64,000 nucleotides of DNA from Heliopora coerulea (Eukaryota > Cnidaria > Anthozoa > Scleralcyonacea > Helioporidae): contig JASJOG010000163.1 in assembly GCA_030142905.1 (NCBI GenBank), positions 293,501 to 357,500 on the forward strand, written 5' to 3'. The translations under genes and the position numbers were made by a program. Every line of letters begins with the position of its first letter. Positions within the stretch are counted from its first letter, which is position 1. Below, one piece after another: positions 1 to 11,216 of the stretch. The notes beneath the pieces are model-generated. The model was given only the letters and a program-made list of their open reading frames with translations. It ran no database searches and was not told the origin of the DNA.

Positions 1-86
1 ACTGAGTAGCATGACGTAGGCAGTTAATGGGGGGTGATACATCCTGATTAGATTGAAACACATATTCGATGCTTTTTCTAAAGAAT

Positions 87-104
87 TAATTAATTAATTA
101 ATCA
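87..104. repeat. (TTAA)n simple repeat
   Basis: Short AATT/TTAA tandem run; a second run lies at 420-437. The rest of 1-450 is AT-rich with no gene recognised. Confidence 0.7.
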
Positions 105-450
105 GGGCCGGCGGAACACTTTTGCAAGTGGGGCGGCTATAAGAAGCACATGAAAGAAAACGAGTCGAATAGCATAGCGTTTTGTATGAAATATTTTTTG
201 TGTGAAACTACTCTGTACACCGCTGGATTGCTTGTTCAAATTCAAGTTTTCGTTTTTGTTTACAGAGAAACATACGTAAGTTATATACAAACATCTATTT
301 ACAATTACCATCAATAACCAAATCTGTTTCCAGTAAACAAACGTTACGATGTATTAAAACATACTAAAGTATCACTGAGGCAAACGTAGTAAATTGGCGC
401 AAATGTGAAAATTAGAATATTAATTAATTAATTAATTGATCAATTAATTT

Positions 451-632
451 CTTAATTAGAAGGGAAAAAAAAGGTCAAGAAATTACGTTAGAAAAGTGCT
501 AAAGTAAAGGATCTAATATTAGCGTTAAGAGACTGTTGCATTCTAGAAATTAATAGACTTTCTCGTAGAAGAATCTTAAGCACTTTTTTAACGTAATTTC
601 TTGACCTTTTTTTTTTTCCCCTTTTAATTAAA
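451..632. repeat. Foldback (inverted-repeat) element
   Basis: The left arm at about 453-500 (A-rich, then GGTCAAGAAATTACGTTA) is mirrored by the right arm at about 579-632 (TAACGTAATTTCTTGACC, then T-rich). About 80 bp of unrelated sequence separates the arms. There is no ORF. It looks like a non-autonomous inverted-repeat element; the superfamily was not identified. Confidence 0.75.
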
Positions 633-787
633 TTCTTCACACGTCTAATTCTTCACCACTTGAGCATTCGCACTCCTTCCGCTAATTGTTTTTGCTAATC
701 GTTCCGCTAATCCTTTGTGACATTCTTTCATCACTATTTTTGCAACAGTTAGCTATTTAAGCCTCTCAACTCCTGTAAATAATTACT

Positions 788-890
788 CTGATGATGTTAC
801 TGGTTAAGTAACAAAATGTTAGTCAATAAAATCTTTTTAAAGATATGGTTCCATTATGGCTTTATTTAAACTTGTTTGATGGGCTATTAT
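788..890 (+). repeat. Penelope-type tail with degenerate hammerhead core
   Basis: CTGATGA at 788-794 is followed by a possible stem II (GTTAC 796-800 with GTAAC 808-812), then AAAAT where GAAAC is expected, then GTTAGT. ACT at 785-787 can pair with AGT at 821-823 as stem I. The downstream sequence (AATAAAAT, TGGCTTTATT, GGGCT) resembles that following the cores at 1329 and 56138, so this is a decayed member of the same family. Known of the family: Penelope-like elements and retrozymes carry such motifs. Activity is unlikely because the GAAA is mutated. Confidence 0.6.
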
Positions 891-1168
891 ATTTTTAACT
901 AAACTTCGTTTCCCACCTGGCTCTTCAATCAAGACGTTTTATGTTTGATAACTGAAGTTCTGGATTTGAATGTACAATTCTTACTTAAGAAGTAATCAAA
1001 TATTTGCGGTGAAACGTTATTTTTCGACAAAGTTTAGTTAAATTTATGCGATGAAGTCTTTTGAAGACGTTTTGATGTTTGTAAGGATGTTTACATTAGT
1101 AATGAATTTCCGCTATATTTGCGATGAAGTATATATTTTAGCGAGCAAGTAGCCTGGCCAAAATCTTA

Positions 1169-1442
1169 GTTTTAGAATAAATATGAGTGCGCAGTACAAA
1201 ACGGGGAATAAAGCCGTGATAAAGACAAAAACAAAGTTTTATTAGATGTACTAACGTTTCTTCGCGTCACGCTGCATCAGAGTTTGGATATTATTGATTG
1301 TAAATTGTAATTATACCCACACAGAATCCGATGATGTTGCGTGACGCGACGAAACGTTAGTGCACCTAATGAAACTTTATTTTTATCCTTGTCATGGCTT
1401 TATTCCGCATTTTGTGCTGGGCTCTAATATTTATTCTAAAAC
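1169..1442. repeat. Palindromic Penelope/retrozyme-tail element
   Basis: Two inverted arms, about 1169-1287 and 1326-1442, each end outward in TTTTAGAATAAATAT-like sequence and inward in a hammerhead-like core. The right arm reads CGATGA, a TTGCG/CGCGA stem, then GAAACGTTAG. The left arm, on the minus strand, reads CTGATGC, a GCG/CGC stem, then GAAACGTTAG. The arms share the AATAAAGCC / GGCTTTATT block with the element at 788. Both cores carry a substitution in the CTGATGA box. Confidence 0.7.
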
Positions 1443-3600
1443 AACAGAAGTTTATATTTGGGATTAAGTTTTACATACGTAAGGAAGTTTTCCGTGTTTG
1501 TGAATAAGTATTATATACATAAGTTTAATGTTTGAGATCACAACTTCGACTAAGTATATGAAGTATGTTATACAATAAACTTTTTTCTTCCATGCAGCTT
1601 AAAACAAGAAACATTACTAAAATGCAGAACTTTTGGACTACGTGTCCATCATTAAAATCAATAATGTTTTACCACCAAATTCCCTGTACAGACCCTTGCA
1701 GACCCTAAGACAACCGAATTTTCTCCCAAGATCAAAAACAGAAAATTTCTTCAAAACGTTTTTCCTTGTTTCCTCGCTATTTACGATATACGTAAAACAA
1801 AAGCAAAAAATATTTACCCAACTAATTTAAAATTCAAATTACCCTTATCGATTTTTCAGGAAAGAGATGTATGCCTCTTGTAATACACGTCTCTGGTCAC
1901 GATCTACAATCATTCTTTTTGTTTTGGCAATAAATCACTCTTCAGTCCATTTTCTTTAAACCCATCTACCATCGTAAAGTTGGTACTCATATGTCATACA
2001 TACAACGTTTGATGACAACTATTATACGTACAGTTGGACTGTTACTGAAACAAATGACATTCCAGGGGCGGATTTAGTTAGGGGCACACCGGACTTGTGC
2101 CCCGCCATTTTGATTAGTTATCATGTGACTGTTCGCTTGCTTAAGAAACACTTGCACCAGATGTTGACCATCAAGAAAAGAAAATATGAATAAAAGAATT
2201 TTAAATTCAAAAATCTCTGGGAGCGTTATATTTCGGATCACTTTTCAAATATTTGCCAGGCTTCGTTCAGGAATACATTACGACTGACATTGCTGAATTG
2301 ACAATTGACATATCGCCACTAACCAACCAAACCCGATATTTACGCACTGAAGTGACAATCAGTCATTGACTGATTAATCGAATATAAAATTGTCACCTGG
2401 CCCGGCAAACATTTAAATTTGAGGTCGGCGTAGAAAAGATTTTGGTTCACGATGTTCATGCTCAGATGATGATATGACGGTAGCATAAAAATTCTTCCAC
2501 AAAAACGCCACATCAGGTGGCACGAATTTACAAAAGAATTTCCTGTCCCATTGTCTCAAAATTCTGGCCCATGCATTGCATACTAGTCCATTACTGCGGT
2601 GATCACGAATTCACTTTCAGGAGTATTGGCTGTGTCCAATCAGCTTCTTTCTCAAACTCATTAATAATTCATGAAGCAAAACAAAAGAAATACATAATTA
2701 TTCAGTATTTATAAATCAAAGGAAGATTACTCCTGAATTTTGACAACTTTGGGCTGGATTTTTTCCTAAAATACTGGTTAGTTTAAGAAGTAACTTCAAA
2801 CTTTCGTTAAGTGTTCTTTCTCCGATTTCAAAATACCTCGAAACTCGTTAAAAAAAGCTCGGCTTCGCGTCGTTTTCAAACTCGTTTCTCTTTATTTAGA
2901 AATCGCAGGAAGAACACCTACTCGTGTTTGAAATATCACGTAAAAGTCTTGAAGTTACGGTATTTATTCGATTGCGAGCACAGTGCGCTTTTTCAAAACT
3001 TTGATCTTTATAGAGGTGTAGGTGACAGAGAGGAGCGGTTAAATAAGAGAGTTCACTCTTTCAAAACCTCAAACCGTTGGGTGCCCTTTTAATGTTTGAA
3101 ACTAAAATCATTAACTCAAATATAAACGTTAACAAGATAACACAATAGCTTACTATATAATATAGTAATACTTGGACAGGGTGTAGCAAAGCCTGAATAG
3201 TTGGAGGGGTGCATGATCAGATTTTGCTGACGAGTTGGGTGTGGTCCGGGTATGGTATAAAACAGCCGATTTGTTTTCTACAATCTATTTTTCTAAAAAG
3301 TACTTACAACATGCAAACAAGAACCAAAACCTCAAAGCTTTTCAAGAGTTTGTTAGCTCCCACACGTAGCTCCCAATTAAATTACATCCACGTGTGATCA
3401 AAGAAAACCTGCCAAGTTCGTCAGCAGTTGGTAACTGAATGCGCGTCAGAAAATTCCAAAAGTATTCTTTCCAATTTAAATTACAATTTAGCGTTCGACG
3501 TTTTACCCAAGTATGAATCTTTTAACGGTTCCCTTGTGCAGCGTTGGGCATCGAGAGTTTTGTGTTCAGTTTGTAGTCGCAATGTATTGAAGATGTGACC
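1443..3600. other. No gene recognised
   Basis: AT-rich sequence with scattered short ORFs that show no protein-like composition. A CAGGGGCGGAT segment near 2064 resembles a hAT-type terminal inverted repeat, but no matching opposite end was seen. Confidence 0.5.
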
Positions 3601-3660
3601 GTGTAGCTGACGGGTGATTATGTACATATAGTGTGTACAGTGTTAGTTAACTTACTGTTG

Positions 3661-3912
3661 GGTTTCCGTCCAGCAAAGAACAGCTTTGCTGATCTGTTGT
3701 GCCTGAATTTCCACCTCGGCTCGGACGGCAACTGGTACAACAACGCAATAATTTTATTAAAGCGTCTCAACATCGGCAAGAACGTTACACTAGGCTATTC
3801 TCCAACAGTAAAACTTTCTCGACAGGACTTCTACTGTGATGACAACTTCCGACAAACAGGACTTTGGAGAGTGGGACAACCCCCATTCTCCGATACCCCA
3901 TCACATGGATAG
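3661..3912 (+). other. Possible terminal exon of an unknown gene
   Basis: An open frame ends at TAG 3910-3912. A usable acceptor (TTTCCGTCCAG) ends at about 3672. The last about 80 codons look protein-like, with Gly/Asp/Trp/Tyr-rich segments such as LGSDGNWYNNA and a C-terminus ending in QPPFSDTPSHG. I do not recognise the family. No upstream exon was assigned. It could be a real 3' exon, a gene fragment or chance. Confidence 0.3.
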
Positions 3913-4036
3913 CTGGCCCATTTTATGGCGGCGTGGATTATGTTCACTGAAATACAGTCTACCCATTTGATAGCCTGCACTATGTTTCTCTTCTTTTCCA
4001 TTCGGTTATTAAAACTTAATAATCAAATATAAATAC

Positions 4037-4037
4037 C

Positions 4038-4083
<46 letters not shown>
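4037..4083. repeat. (AT)n microsatellite
   Basis: Uninterrupted TA dinucleotide run of about 45 bp. Confidence 0.95.
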
Positions 4084-4086
<3 letters not shown>

Positions 4087-4477
4087 TTACAAATAAGTAT
4101 CAAATCGAATTTAGGAGGTGTGCTTAAGTGAGAGTGTGCTAATTAAAAAAACCCCACCATCACCACAGTGCGGTTATTCGAAGAGTGCCCTTAATCGCGA
4201 GAGTGCGCTTAATCGAGTATATAAGGTAGGATACAGTTTACATGTGCATTTTACATTCTATAGACAGAATCTGTTCGGCTTCAGTATGCGCATTGCGAGA
4301 AGTGGAAATGCTGGGGAAAACTCAATTGTTAAGAACGCAGTTTGGTACTCATTGTTGGACCGTAAAAATTCGTTTTAGATTTTTGATTCTGGACTAATGG
4401 TCAGGTCAGGAAAAGACATCAGACGTTTCATCAAAGCCTGGTTTTTCAAACTGAGGGTCTACATTTCCGGCACAGAA

Positions 4478-7110
4478 GAGTTTATTATTAATTATTATTA
4501 TTAAAGTAATTTATTTCTCCATTCTGGCTTTTCAGAAATAATTACAATTAATGATTATGTACGTTACAAATCTATATTTACATTAACATCATTAATTACT
4601 CAACCTACGTGAATTTAAACTATATATTACAATTAATAACAAGATAAAAAGTTAAAAAGTTAACTATTCATGCAGCTATTCCAACATTCTTTATATAGTT
4701 TTTTCCTTATTAAAATCTTAAAAGTTTCGATATTAGAAATATTCTTAATATCATCCTCAAGTTCATTCCATAGTTTAGTCGCCCTATATATAAATGAACG
4801 CTGCCCCGTTGCAGTTCGATAAAAGGGAATCTGTAACTCGCCTTTACATCTTGTGTCTCGGTCATGTGTTTGCGACCTGGATATAAATCTTCTGGCTAGA
4901 TATGATGGGGCTAAGTCATTCAAGCATTTAAATGTCATAACAGCATCTTTGTATTGTAACATATAATCAACAGGCATCCAATCTAATTGTTTCAGTGCAG
5001 GCGTGATATGGTCATACTTCTTTGTACCTGTGACGATTCTTGCGGCAAAATTTTGTACACTCTGTAGTTTAGTTATGTTCTTCGTAGAAGTATTTGCCCA
5101 CACTGAGGAACAATAATATAGTTTACTAAAAACTAAGGCATTTATAATCACTTTTAAGGTCCGATTGTCCAAAATGTGTTTGACTCGATTAATTTGACAA
5201 AGGGACTTTGTACATTTGGAGACTACTTGGACAATATGTTCATCATAACTCAGGGTTTTGTCAAACTCCATCCCTAAATCTTTCGCTGAAGAAACGGGTC
5301 GTAGTATCTTTCCAAGGAAGGGTACTCGAAAGTCCTGAACTTGACTTAACATTTGTGGGGTACCAAATAGAACGAGTTTAGTTTTTCCAGGGTTGATGAG
5401 TAGGCTACTAGAGCAACACCATGCAGCAACTCTCTTTAAATCGTTCTCAAATTGGGTTCCCCCAGCACTGATGTTTTTCAATGAAAATGACAAATACATT
5501 TTTGAATCATCGACGTACGATTCCAAAGGACAAACTGTAGGAACGTTAGGAAGGTCGTTAATATAGATGTTAAATAATGCCGGGCCAAGTATAGAGCCCT
5601 GAGGCACTCCATGTGTGATCATGCGAGCTTCTGAAAGTATATGACCAAGTCGCACTGACTGCCTTCTTTCTGAAAGATAACTCTTAAACCAAGCAACGGC
5701 CTTCTTGGATACACCCAAGGAACGCAGTTTCTCAAACAGCAGTGAATGTTCAATACTGTCAAACGCCTTTGATAGGTCCAACAACACCACCGCCGTTAAC
5801 TCTTTCCTATCAATAGCCTCGAGAATCATATCTGACACAAATATATTAAGCGTTTCTGTTGAATGTAACTTCTTGTTTACACTTTGATGGTCCGTGAGAC
5901 TCTTTTCCTGAGACATGTATTCCATTAATTGATTCAGTGCAACACGTTCACATACCTTCGAGGCCACAGGCAGTAAGGATACAGGGCTATTGTCATTCGG
6001 CGTTTCATGATCCCCTTCTTTGAGAATTGGAATTACTTCTGAATGTTTCCAAGCTGCTGGAAATACTGAAGTTAATAAGGAGCAGTTCACAATCTCAGTC
6101 AGCGCGGGAAGGATAATAGGTAGGGCATCTTTCACAGTAGCGAGTGAAACTTTATCTATTCCAGGGGCCTTATTTGTTGGAAGAAGGTTTACAATTTTAC
6201 GTATTTCATACGATGTTACACGACGGAATTGAAATTCATCCTCTTCGTCTCTTAATACAGGATTATTTTGTCGTAGAAAGGCGAGATTACTCTTAGCACT
6301 TAACGCTTTAGCCTCATCAGCAACTCTGGCCCCAACTGAAGTATAGAATTTGTTAAATTCATTAGCCAGTTCCTTCATATCCTTGGTATACACAGGCTGT
6401 GACATCTCTTTACGCGGCACACAGCTTCGGATAACCTTCCACATTGCATTTGGCTCTTTATTCCTATAAATTTCATCATGAACATACCTCCTTTCTGCTT
6501 CCCTCAGCTGCTCTTTTACCACATCACGAGCCCGACGAAAGCTGTCCCAATCACAGGCATTCTTAGTCTGACGCGCTATTTTGTGCAACTTGTCCCTTTT
6601 CTTCATCAGATCCTTAATTTCATCGCCTACAAACGGAGATTTACGGTATCTAACTTTTATAGTTTTGACGGGCGCATGTCTGTCTAAAATCCGAAAAAAA
6701 TTGCAATTAAAATAATCTAATTTTTCATTTACATCGTCCATCAATGACACATTCTCCCATTGTACTTGTGCCAAGTCTTCTAACAATTTATCCCGTTCGT
6801 AATGTCTATAACTCCTGACGTTAATAACCTTAGGCTGAGGTTTTGGTGATTTTAATTTCAGCACAGTATAAATCAGAAAATGATCACTTATCCCATTTTC
6901 CACAACTCCACTTTCAGCAACTAAGGTAGTGTTGGACGTGATAATGAGATCTATCAAGGTTGATGAATGTGATGTTACTCTAGTTGGACTGGATATTAAC
7001 TGTGTTAAGTTTAAACACGTGCACAGATCCTTGAGCTCTTTTGACTCTTGATTGTGTTTTAACATGTCACAATTGAAGTCCCCAATAATGAACTGCTCAT
7101 TTAAACTACA
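4478..7110 (-). mobile_element. 5'-truncated non-LTR retrotransposon (LINE)
   Basis: Minus-strand element. The 3' end is an ATT-type tail at about 4478-4505, and the coding part is the ORF at 4660-7065. The endonuclease motif GDFNCD is readable in frame just upstream of the first Met (about 7066-7085). Homology then stops near 7110, so most of the endonuclease is missing. 5' truncation during target-primed reverse transcription is usual for LINEs. The A/T-rich microsatellite tail fits CR1/L2- or jockey-like clades; the exact clade was not determined. Confidence 0.85.
4660..7065 (-). CDS. LINE endonuclease C-terminus and reverse transcriptase
   Basis: An uninterrupted 801-codon frame. Residues about 1-70 are the end of an AP-type endonuclease, with the SDH motif in GISDHFLIYT. 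A linker follows, then the reverse transcriptase. RT blocks seen: LLDLSKAFDSIEH (catalytic Asp), HGVPQGSILGP, and the catalytic YVDD at about residue 517. The C-terminus carries the usual tail with an LYYCSSVWAN segment. Oddity: the conserved block normally read as RPISLLP is SPVSLLP here, so an almost invariant Arg is Ser. The frame is otherwise intact, so insertion is probably recent, but the copy cannot be autonomous without its endonuclease. Confidence 0.9.
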   Translation of the reverse strand: MLKHNQESKELKDLCTCLNLTQLISSPTRVTSHSSTLIDLIITSNTTLVAESGVVENGISDHFLIYTVLKLKSPKPQPKVINVRSYRHYERDKLLEDLAQVQWENVSLMDDVNEKLDYFNCNFFRILDRHAPVKTIKVRYRKSPFVGDEIKDLMKKRDKLHKIARQTKNACDWDSFRRARDVVKEQLREAERRYVHDEIYRNKEPNAMWKVIRSCVPRKEMSQPVYTKDMKELANEFNKFYTSVGARVADEAKALSAKSNLAFLRQNNPVLRDEEDEFQFRRVTSYEIRKIVNLLPTNKAPGIDKVSLATVKDALPIILPALTEIVNCSLLTSVFPAAWKHSEVIPILKEGDHETPNDNSPVSLLPVASKVCERVALNQLMEYMSQEKSLTDHQSVNKKLHSTETLNIFVSDMILEAIDRKELTAVVLLDLSKAFDSIEHSLLFEKLRSLGVSKKAVAWFKSYLSERRQSVRLGHILSEARMITHGVPQGSILGPALFNIYINDLPNVPTVCPLESYVDDSKMYLSFSLKNISAGGTQFENDLKRVAAWCCSSSLLINPGKTKLVLFGTPQMLSQVQDFRVPFLGKILRPVSSAKDLGMEFDKTLSYDEHIVQVVSKCTKSLCQINRVKHILDNRTLKVIINALVFSKLYYCSSVWANTSTKNITKLQSVQNFAARIVTGTKKYDHITPALKQLDWMPVDYMLQYKDAVMTFKCLNDLAPSYLARRFISRSQTHDRDTRCKGELQIPFYRTATGQRSFIYRATKLWNELEDDIKNISNIETFKILIRKKLYKECWNSCMNS

Positions 7111-7119
7111 ACAACATCC

Positions 7120-8447
7120 AAAAAAGTAGGACGGTCAAGGTCCCCATTTTACAACCAGGAAACCATTTTATGTTGACAGCTATACATGATTTAAAAATAG
7201 TTTGATAGTTCTTTACGGCTCTGGCTCTATTCTAAATGCAAACGATGGGGCACTGGTTTTTGTTCTTCTGATAAGATGTAACGACTACTGAAATATAGGT
7301 TGGTTCTATTTACAACATAGCGGACTGGGTTTCTTTTCATATAAAATTGTATTGAATCAATACAATCAAATCAGATCCTATCTAATACCAACACAATAAA
7401 TCTATGTTCGCCGACTACAACTAGAAAACACCATGTAATTTAACAGTAAAACGCCGCCTTGAACGCTGCTATTTTGCTAGAACATTGAGCAAAAATTGAC
7501 CCTTGAAACAGAGTATATTGCATTGCTACGGTGGCACAAGTTAAATTGCGGTAGAGAACATACAGATAACTTTTAGCGATGTCTCATTCATAGAGGTGCA
7601 ACTTCGCTCCCACTCAACGAAGTATTTTGAGGCAGATTTCTGCTATAATTCTACATTTTTACTCCAAAACTCTGACAAAAATGTGATACGCTTAAAAAGA
7701 AATTAAATCTCGTCTTGGGCACAAGATTTCGGCAGAAAGTTTTTGTGGTCTTGTACGTTGTGTACCAGTTCTTTTCGTCAAAATGCTCTGAAAAATGCCG
7801 AGCAGCAAATTCATGCTCGTGTTCGTACTGGAGACGAACTTCTTACATAAAGGGAGTTAGTTTTATAGCTGCAATGGCGCTCAAAAGTTCCGACAGTGAA
7901 CTCAATTTCCATATCTGGAATGTTAACTTCCAGTCATTTGCCCGGGCAAAAAGTGAAGCCAAAATGGCCGCCCAAGGAGTGAAATTTTGTACGTCAGTTC
8001 CAGTCCCTTGCTCGACTTTAATCTTTAGTTTTTGTTTGGTTCAACTTCCAAAGCATTCACAACCATGGAAAAAATGCTGAGACGAAATATTACTGGACCA
8101 GTATTACATAAACGAGTATTTAAAAGTATTCATTATTGCAGTGTGGCCTAAAAAGTTTGTCAAATTGTCTGAATGTGATAAACTAACGGTAAAAAGTGGA
8201 CGTACATTTAGTAGTTTCCTGAAGTAACTTCTCCAGATCGTTTTATCAGGTTTCTCGTTAGTTTGGTAATTTATTTTCGTGAAAATATATAACCTGTAAC
8301 TCGATTTGACTTTGATTTGAAATTCTTAAACTTATTTCTGCCTTTTAAAGACATGTTTTATCTGTATTTCCGAAGAAAAATGTTAAGAAAATGTAAAAGG
8401 TCGCATGAGAGACTAAAACTGACGTACAAGACCGCGTAGGGGACTAA
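7120..8447. other. Intergenic, one arm of a spaced inverted repeat
   Basis: No gene is supported. The segment 7893-8000 is mirrored at 8448-8541 (both contain TTCCATATCTGGAAT and a GTACGTCAGTT-type end). Short ORFs across both arms translate to related peptides only because the DNA is repeated. Confidence 0.55.
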
Positions 8448-8557
8448 AACTGACGTACAAAATTGCCCTCCATGGGCGGCCATCTTGGTTTCGCATTTCA
8501 CTGGCCAGTTAGCATTCCAGATATGGAAATCGAGTTCACTGGGTTCCAATCTTTGGT

Positions 8558-9032
8558 TTAAAACACACAAGCCACGAGCCAAACAGCAACGAACACAATT
8601 GCCAACGGACTGAGTACGAGGCGCATGCCAGCTGAATCCTGGTAGGTTGGTCCCGTTGGTCCTGTTGTTATTGCAGTCGAAGATTCAAATGCAGGTGGTT
8701 TTGTAGTAGTGGGCGATATTCCTGGGGTCGCCACATCCTTCAAAGTTGTTTGGGGTTGTGGCGGAGACGAATATGTCGTGGGTGAAGGCATGGGAAGAAG
8801 AGTCAATGTAGGCACGCAGAGGTCAGTTCCACAACAGCCAGCTCCCAAGCATCTCTGGGTCAAGGGATCCAGTCTATCGCACAAGTCCAAAGCATTTCTA
8901 CACATAACACTTCCCTGACATCCTCTTTTGAACCATATTATTCCGTTATTTTCATACTTGATTGCGGAGCATCTGTCTTCTTGACAAACAATGGTTTCGT
9001 TTTTTGCATTGCAAACGGTTTCGGGCTCTTCA
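8558..9032 (-). CDS. Ly6/three-finger GPI-anchored protein, last exon
   Basis: A minus-strand terminal exon preceded by a good acceptor (TTTGTTTTGCAG ending at 9033). It encodes about 157 residues. A cysteine-rich part ends in CCGTDLCV, the signature close of a Ly6/uPAR three-finger domain (usual form CCxxDxCN). It is followed by a Ser/Thr/Pro-rich stalk of about 50 residues and a hydrophobic C-terminus (MRLVLSPLAIVFVAVWLVA) with no basic tail, as expected of a GPI-attachment signal. Inference: an extracellular surface protein with unknown ligand. The exon starts inside a codon, so at least one upstream exon carrying the first cysteines is required and was not found. Confidence 0.75.
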
Positions 9033-9308
9033 CTGCAAAACAAACAGTTTAATGCGGCCCCCAGTCCTTAAGGAAAGATAATGGAATCGGCTTAAAGAAT
9101 AACGATATGAGGACTTTGTAGCAACCGTCACGACTTTGGCAAAACCAGGTTTGGTGGTGAAAACAAAACAGCAAAGTGATAACGTACACTGCAGATTAAA
9201 CTATTTTACCACATCTTCTCTCTCAGTGGTGAAGCAAAGCAAAGCACAGCAAAGTCAAGTAGTCTTTATTTATACTGGATTTAAGAAATACCAAATAGAT
9301 TTCTGTGT

Positions 9309-9450
9309 TTGGATACTGTGATCCAAACACGTGGGATGTTGCGAGACTTGAGAAAAGGGTAAAAAACACGAAATGCTAGGTGAGTGTTTTTAGCTTTTCG
9401 TAAGTCGAGCAACATCCCAAGTGTTTGGATCACAGTACCCAAACACTGGA
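9309..9450. repeat. Foldback element with GATCCAAACAC ends
   Basis: CTGTGATCCAAACACGTGGG at the left is mirrored by CCCAAGTGTTTGGATCACAG at the right, around a stem containing GGATGTTGC / GCAACATCC. There is no ORF; it is MITE-like. Confidence 0.75.
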
Positions 9451-9701
9451 AATACGTTTGGTGTTTCGTTCATAAAATAACCGCTGATGAAAAGCAGTTG
9501 ATTTAATAAACACAATGATGAAGTAACCAATTCTCCCTAAAATGATCAACTACTATTCAGAGACGAGCTTAGGAAGATCGAACCCTTGTCAGCAAAGCGA
9601 AGCCACTTCAACGTGGTGAAATGGATGAAAAACAAGCAAGTTTTTTAACGATATTTGAAAGTCAAGCAACGCCAAACCTCGCATTCGGTCAATAAATAAT
9701 A

Positions 9702-9848
9702 AACAATTACTGGATGAGGCTGAGCATATCAAGAATTATCCCGACCGAGGTCAACATCTGCCGAAGCCGAAGGCTGAGGCGGATTACACTGACCGAGTTC
9801 TGGATAATTCTTGATATTATGTACAAGCCGAGTCCAATAATTGTTTCA
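9702..9848. repeat. Foldback element
   Basis: The left arm AAACAATTACTGGATGAGGC with ATCAAGAATTATC is mirrored by GATAATTCTTGAT and GAGTCCAATAATTGTTT at the right. It is non-coding. Confidence 0.7.
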
Positions 9849-10049
9849 TTATACATTCAAAGCAGCGATAGATGCAATAAAAGATTTGCAGTAAAAAGAC
9901 TCGTGCGATTAACTTTCCAAACTGCTGCAGGTCATTTTTGCTGTTTTGTAATTTTCGCCGCCTTGAAGTGGTGACGTCATCAGCGTCCAATAATTTTTTT
10001 GAACAGCGCTGTCGAACAATTCGCGATATTCGGCGGAAAGATGTCACGG

Positions 10050-10248
10050 CAGTGGCGTAACGGACTATGGTCAAGGTTAGAGCAACTCCTAAGGGCCCCC
10101 GACCTCTACGGACCTCCCGATGAATCTGTAAAGACAATTGAGGATCATAGTCTTGAAATTGTCTACACTAAGTCTATAAATACGGGGCTGACGGGAGCCC
10201 TCGAACGAAAATCTCCTAAGAGCCCCCAGTAGTTCCGTTACGCCACTG
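10050..10248. mobile_element. hAT-type MITE with 8-bp target-site duplication
   Basis: The terminal inverted repeats begin CAGTGGCGTAACGGA at 10050 and end with the complement TCCGTTACGCCACTG at 10248. The 8-bp direct repeat TGTCACGG flanks both ends (10042-10049 and 10249-10256) without mismatch. CAG-type ends with 8-bp duplications are the hallmark of hAT transposons. At 199 bp it has no room for a transposase and must be non-autonomous. Confidence 0.93.
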
Positions 10249-10848
10249 TGTCACGGCTTCCCGATATTGAGAATTAACTGGTGATTGTCGACCAACAAAA
10301 AACAAGAATAAATCTAGTAGCCGCCACTGCTGAATTTTACGAGACATTTTGCCTATTTTGGCACAACTTCTACCCTAGTATTGCAGCGAGCTGACAAATT
10401 TAACTTTTCTAAAGGTTACCTTCACTTTTACAGTTCGCAATAGATACTTTACAACTTCTTAATTTATAATATACAGCAGTTAAAGAGAAGAATAATTTTG
10501 TATTTCTGGGTCTAAAACGTGGGGGGTTTAGTCTCTCCACCAGAAATATTGGGGGATCTAACCCCCTAGCCTCCCCCCCTATTCCGCTTTTTTGCTCGTT
10601 CAATTTACTAATATATAAAAGAAACAAGTAATGGTTTTCATATGTTTAAATATTGTGATTCAAACACTTGCTACGTTTCTTGACTTTCAAATAGCTTTAA
10701 GAACACGTTTGTTTTTCCTCCATTTCCCTGCGTTGAAGCGGCTTTGCTTTGTTGACCAGGGTTTGATCTTTTTAGTAACAATTTTAGTAACCATTTTTGT
10801 TTTGACTACCCAGTTAAGTAATTGGGGACATTCGTATCGCAGACTCAC

Positions 10849-10900
10849 CTATCAGTGAAAATAACACTATGGCAAAATATATTGCGTGTACCAAGTTCAT
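10849..10900 (-). CDS. Candidate signal-peptide first exon
   Basis: The minus-strand ATG at 10900 opens MNLVHAIYFAIVLFSLIG, a short hydrophobic stretch typical of a signal peptide, followed at once by a consensus donor (G|GTGAGT). It leaves one base of a split codon. It is 1.8 kb upstream of the Ly6-type last exon on the same strand and may be its first exon, but no linking middle exon with the first Ly6 cysteines was found between them. It may belong to another gene or be chance. Confidence 0.4.
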
Positions 10901-11216
10901 CTTCTAAATGAGAAATCAACTGAAGTTAGTATACGTGACAAACATTGTTTAAAACCTGCGAACAGGGTGTATTCCTATAAGAAAGATAGGGTACAATACT
11001 AGACACCGATTGTTGGAACCAGCTACTTTCTATTTCCCTCTCTGACGAAGGACCTTTGCCTCGACACGCAAGAATTCTTTACGACTAGTCACGGCACTTA
11101 CAAGCCTTTGCACTTTTTAATACTAGATACAATATGAGTGGCCGAACTGTATGGGATTTACAATTTATTAGCATTTTATTTATTAATATAATTTATTTGC
11201 AAATTATTAGCATTTT

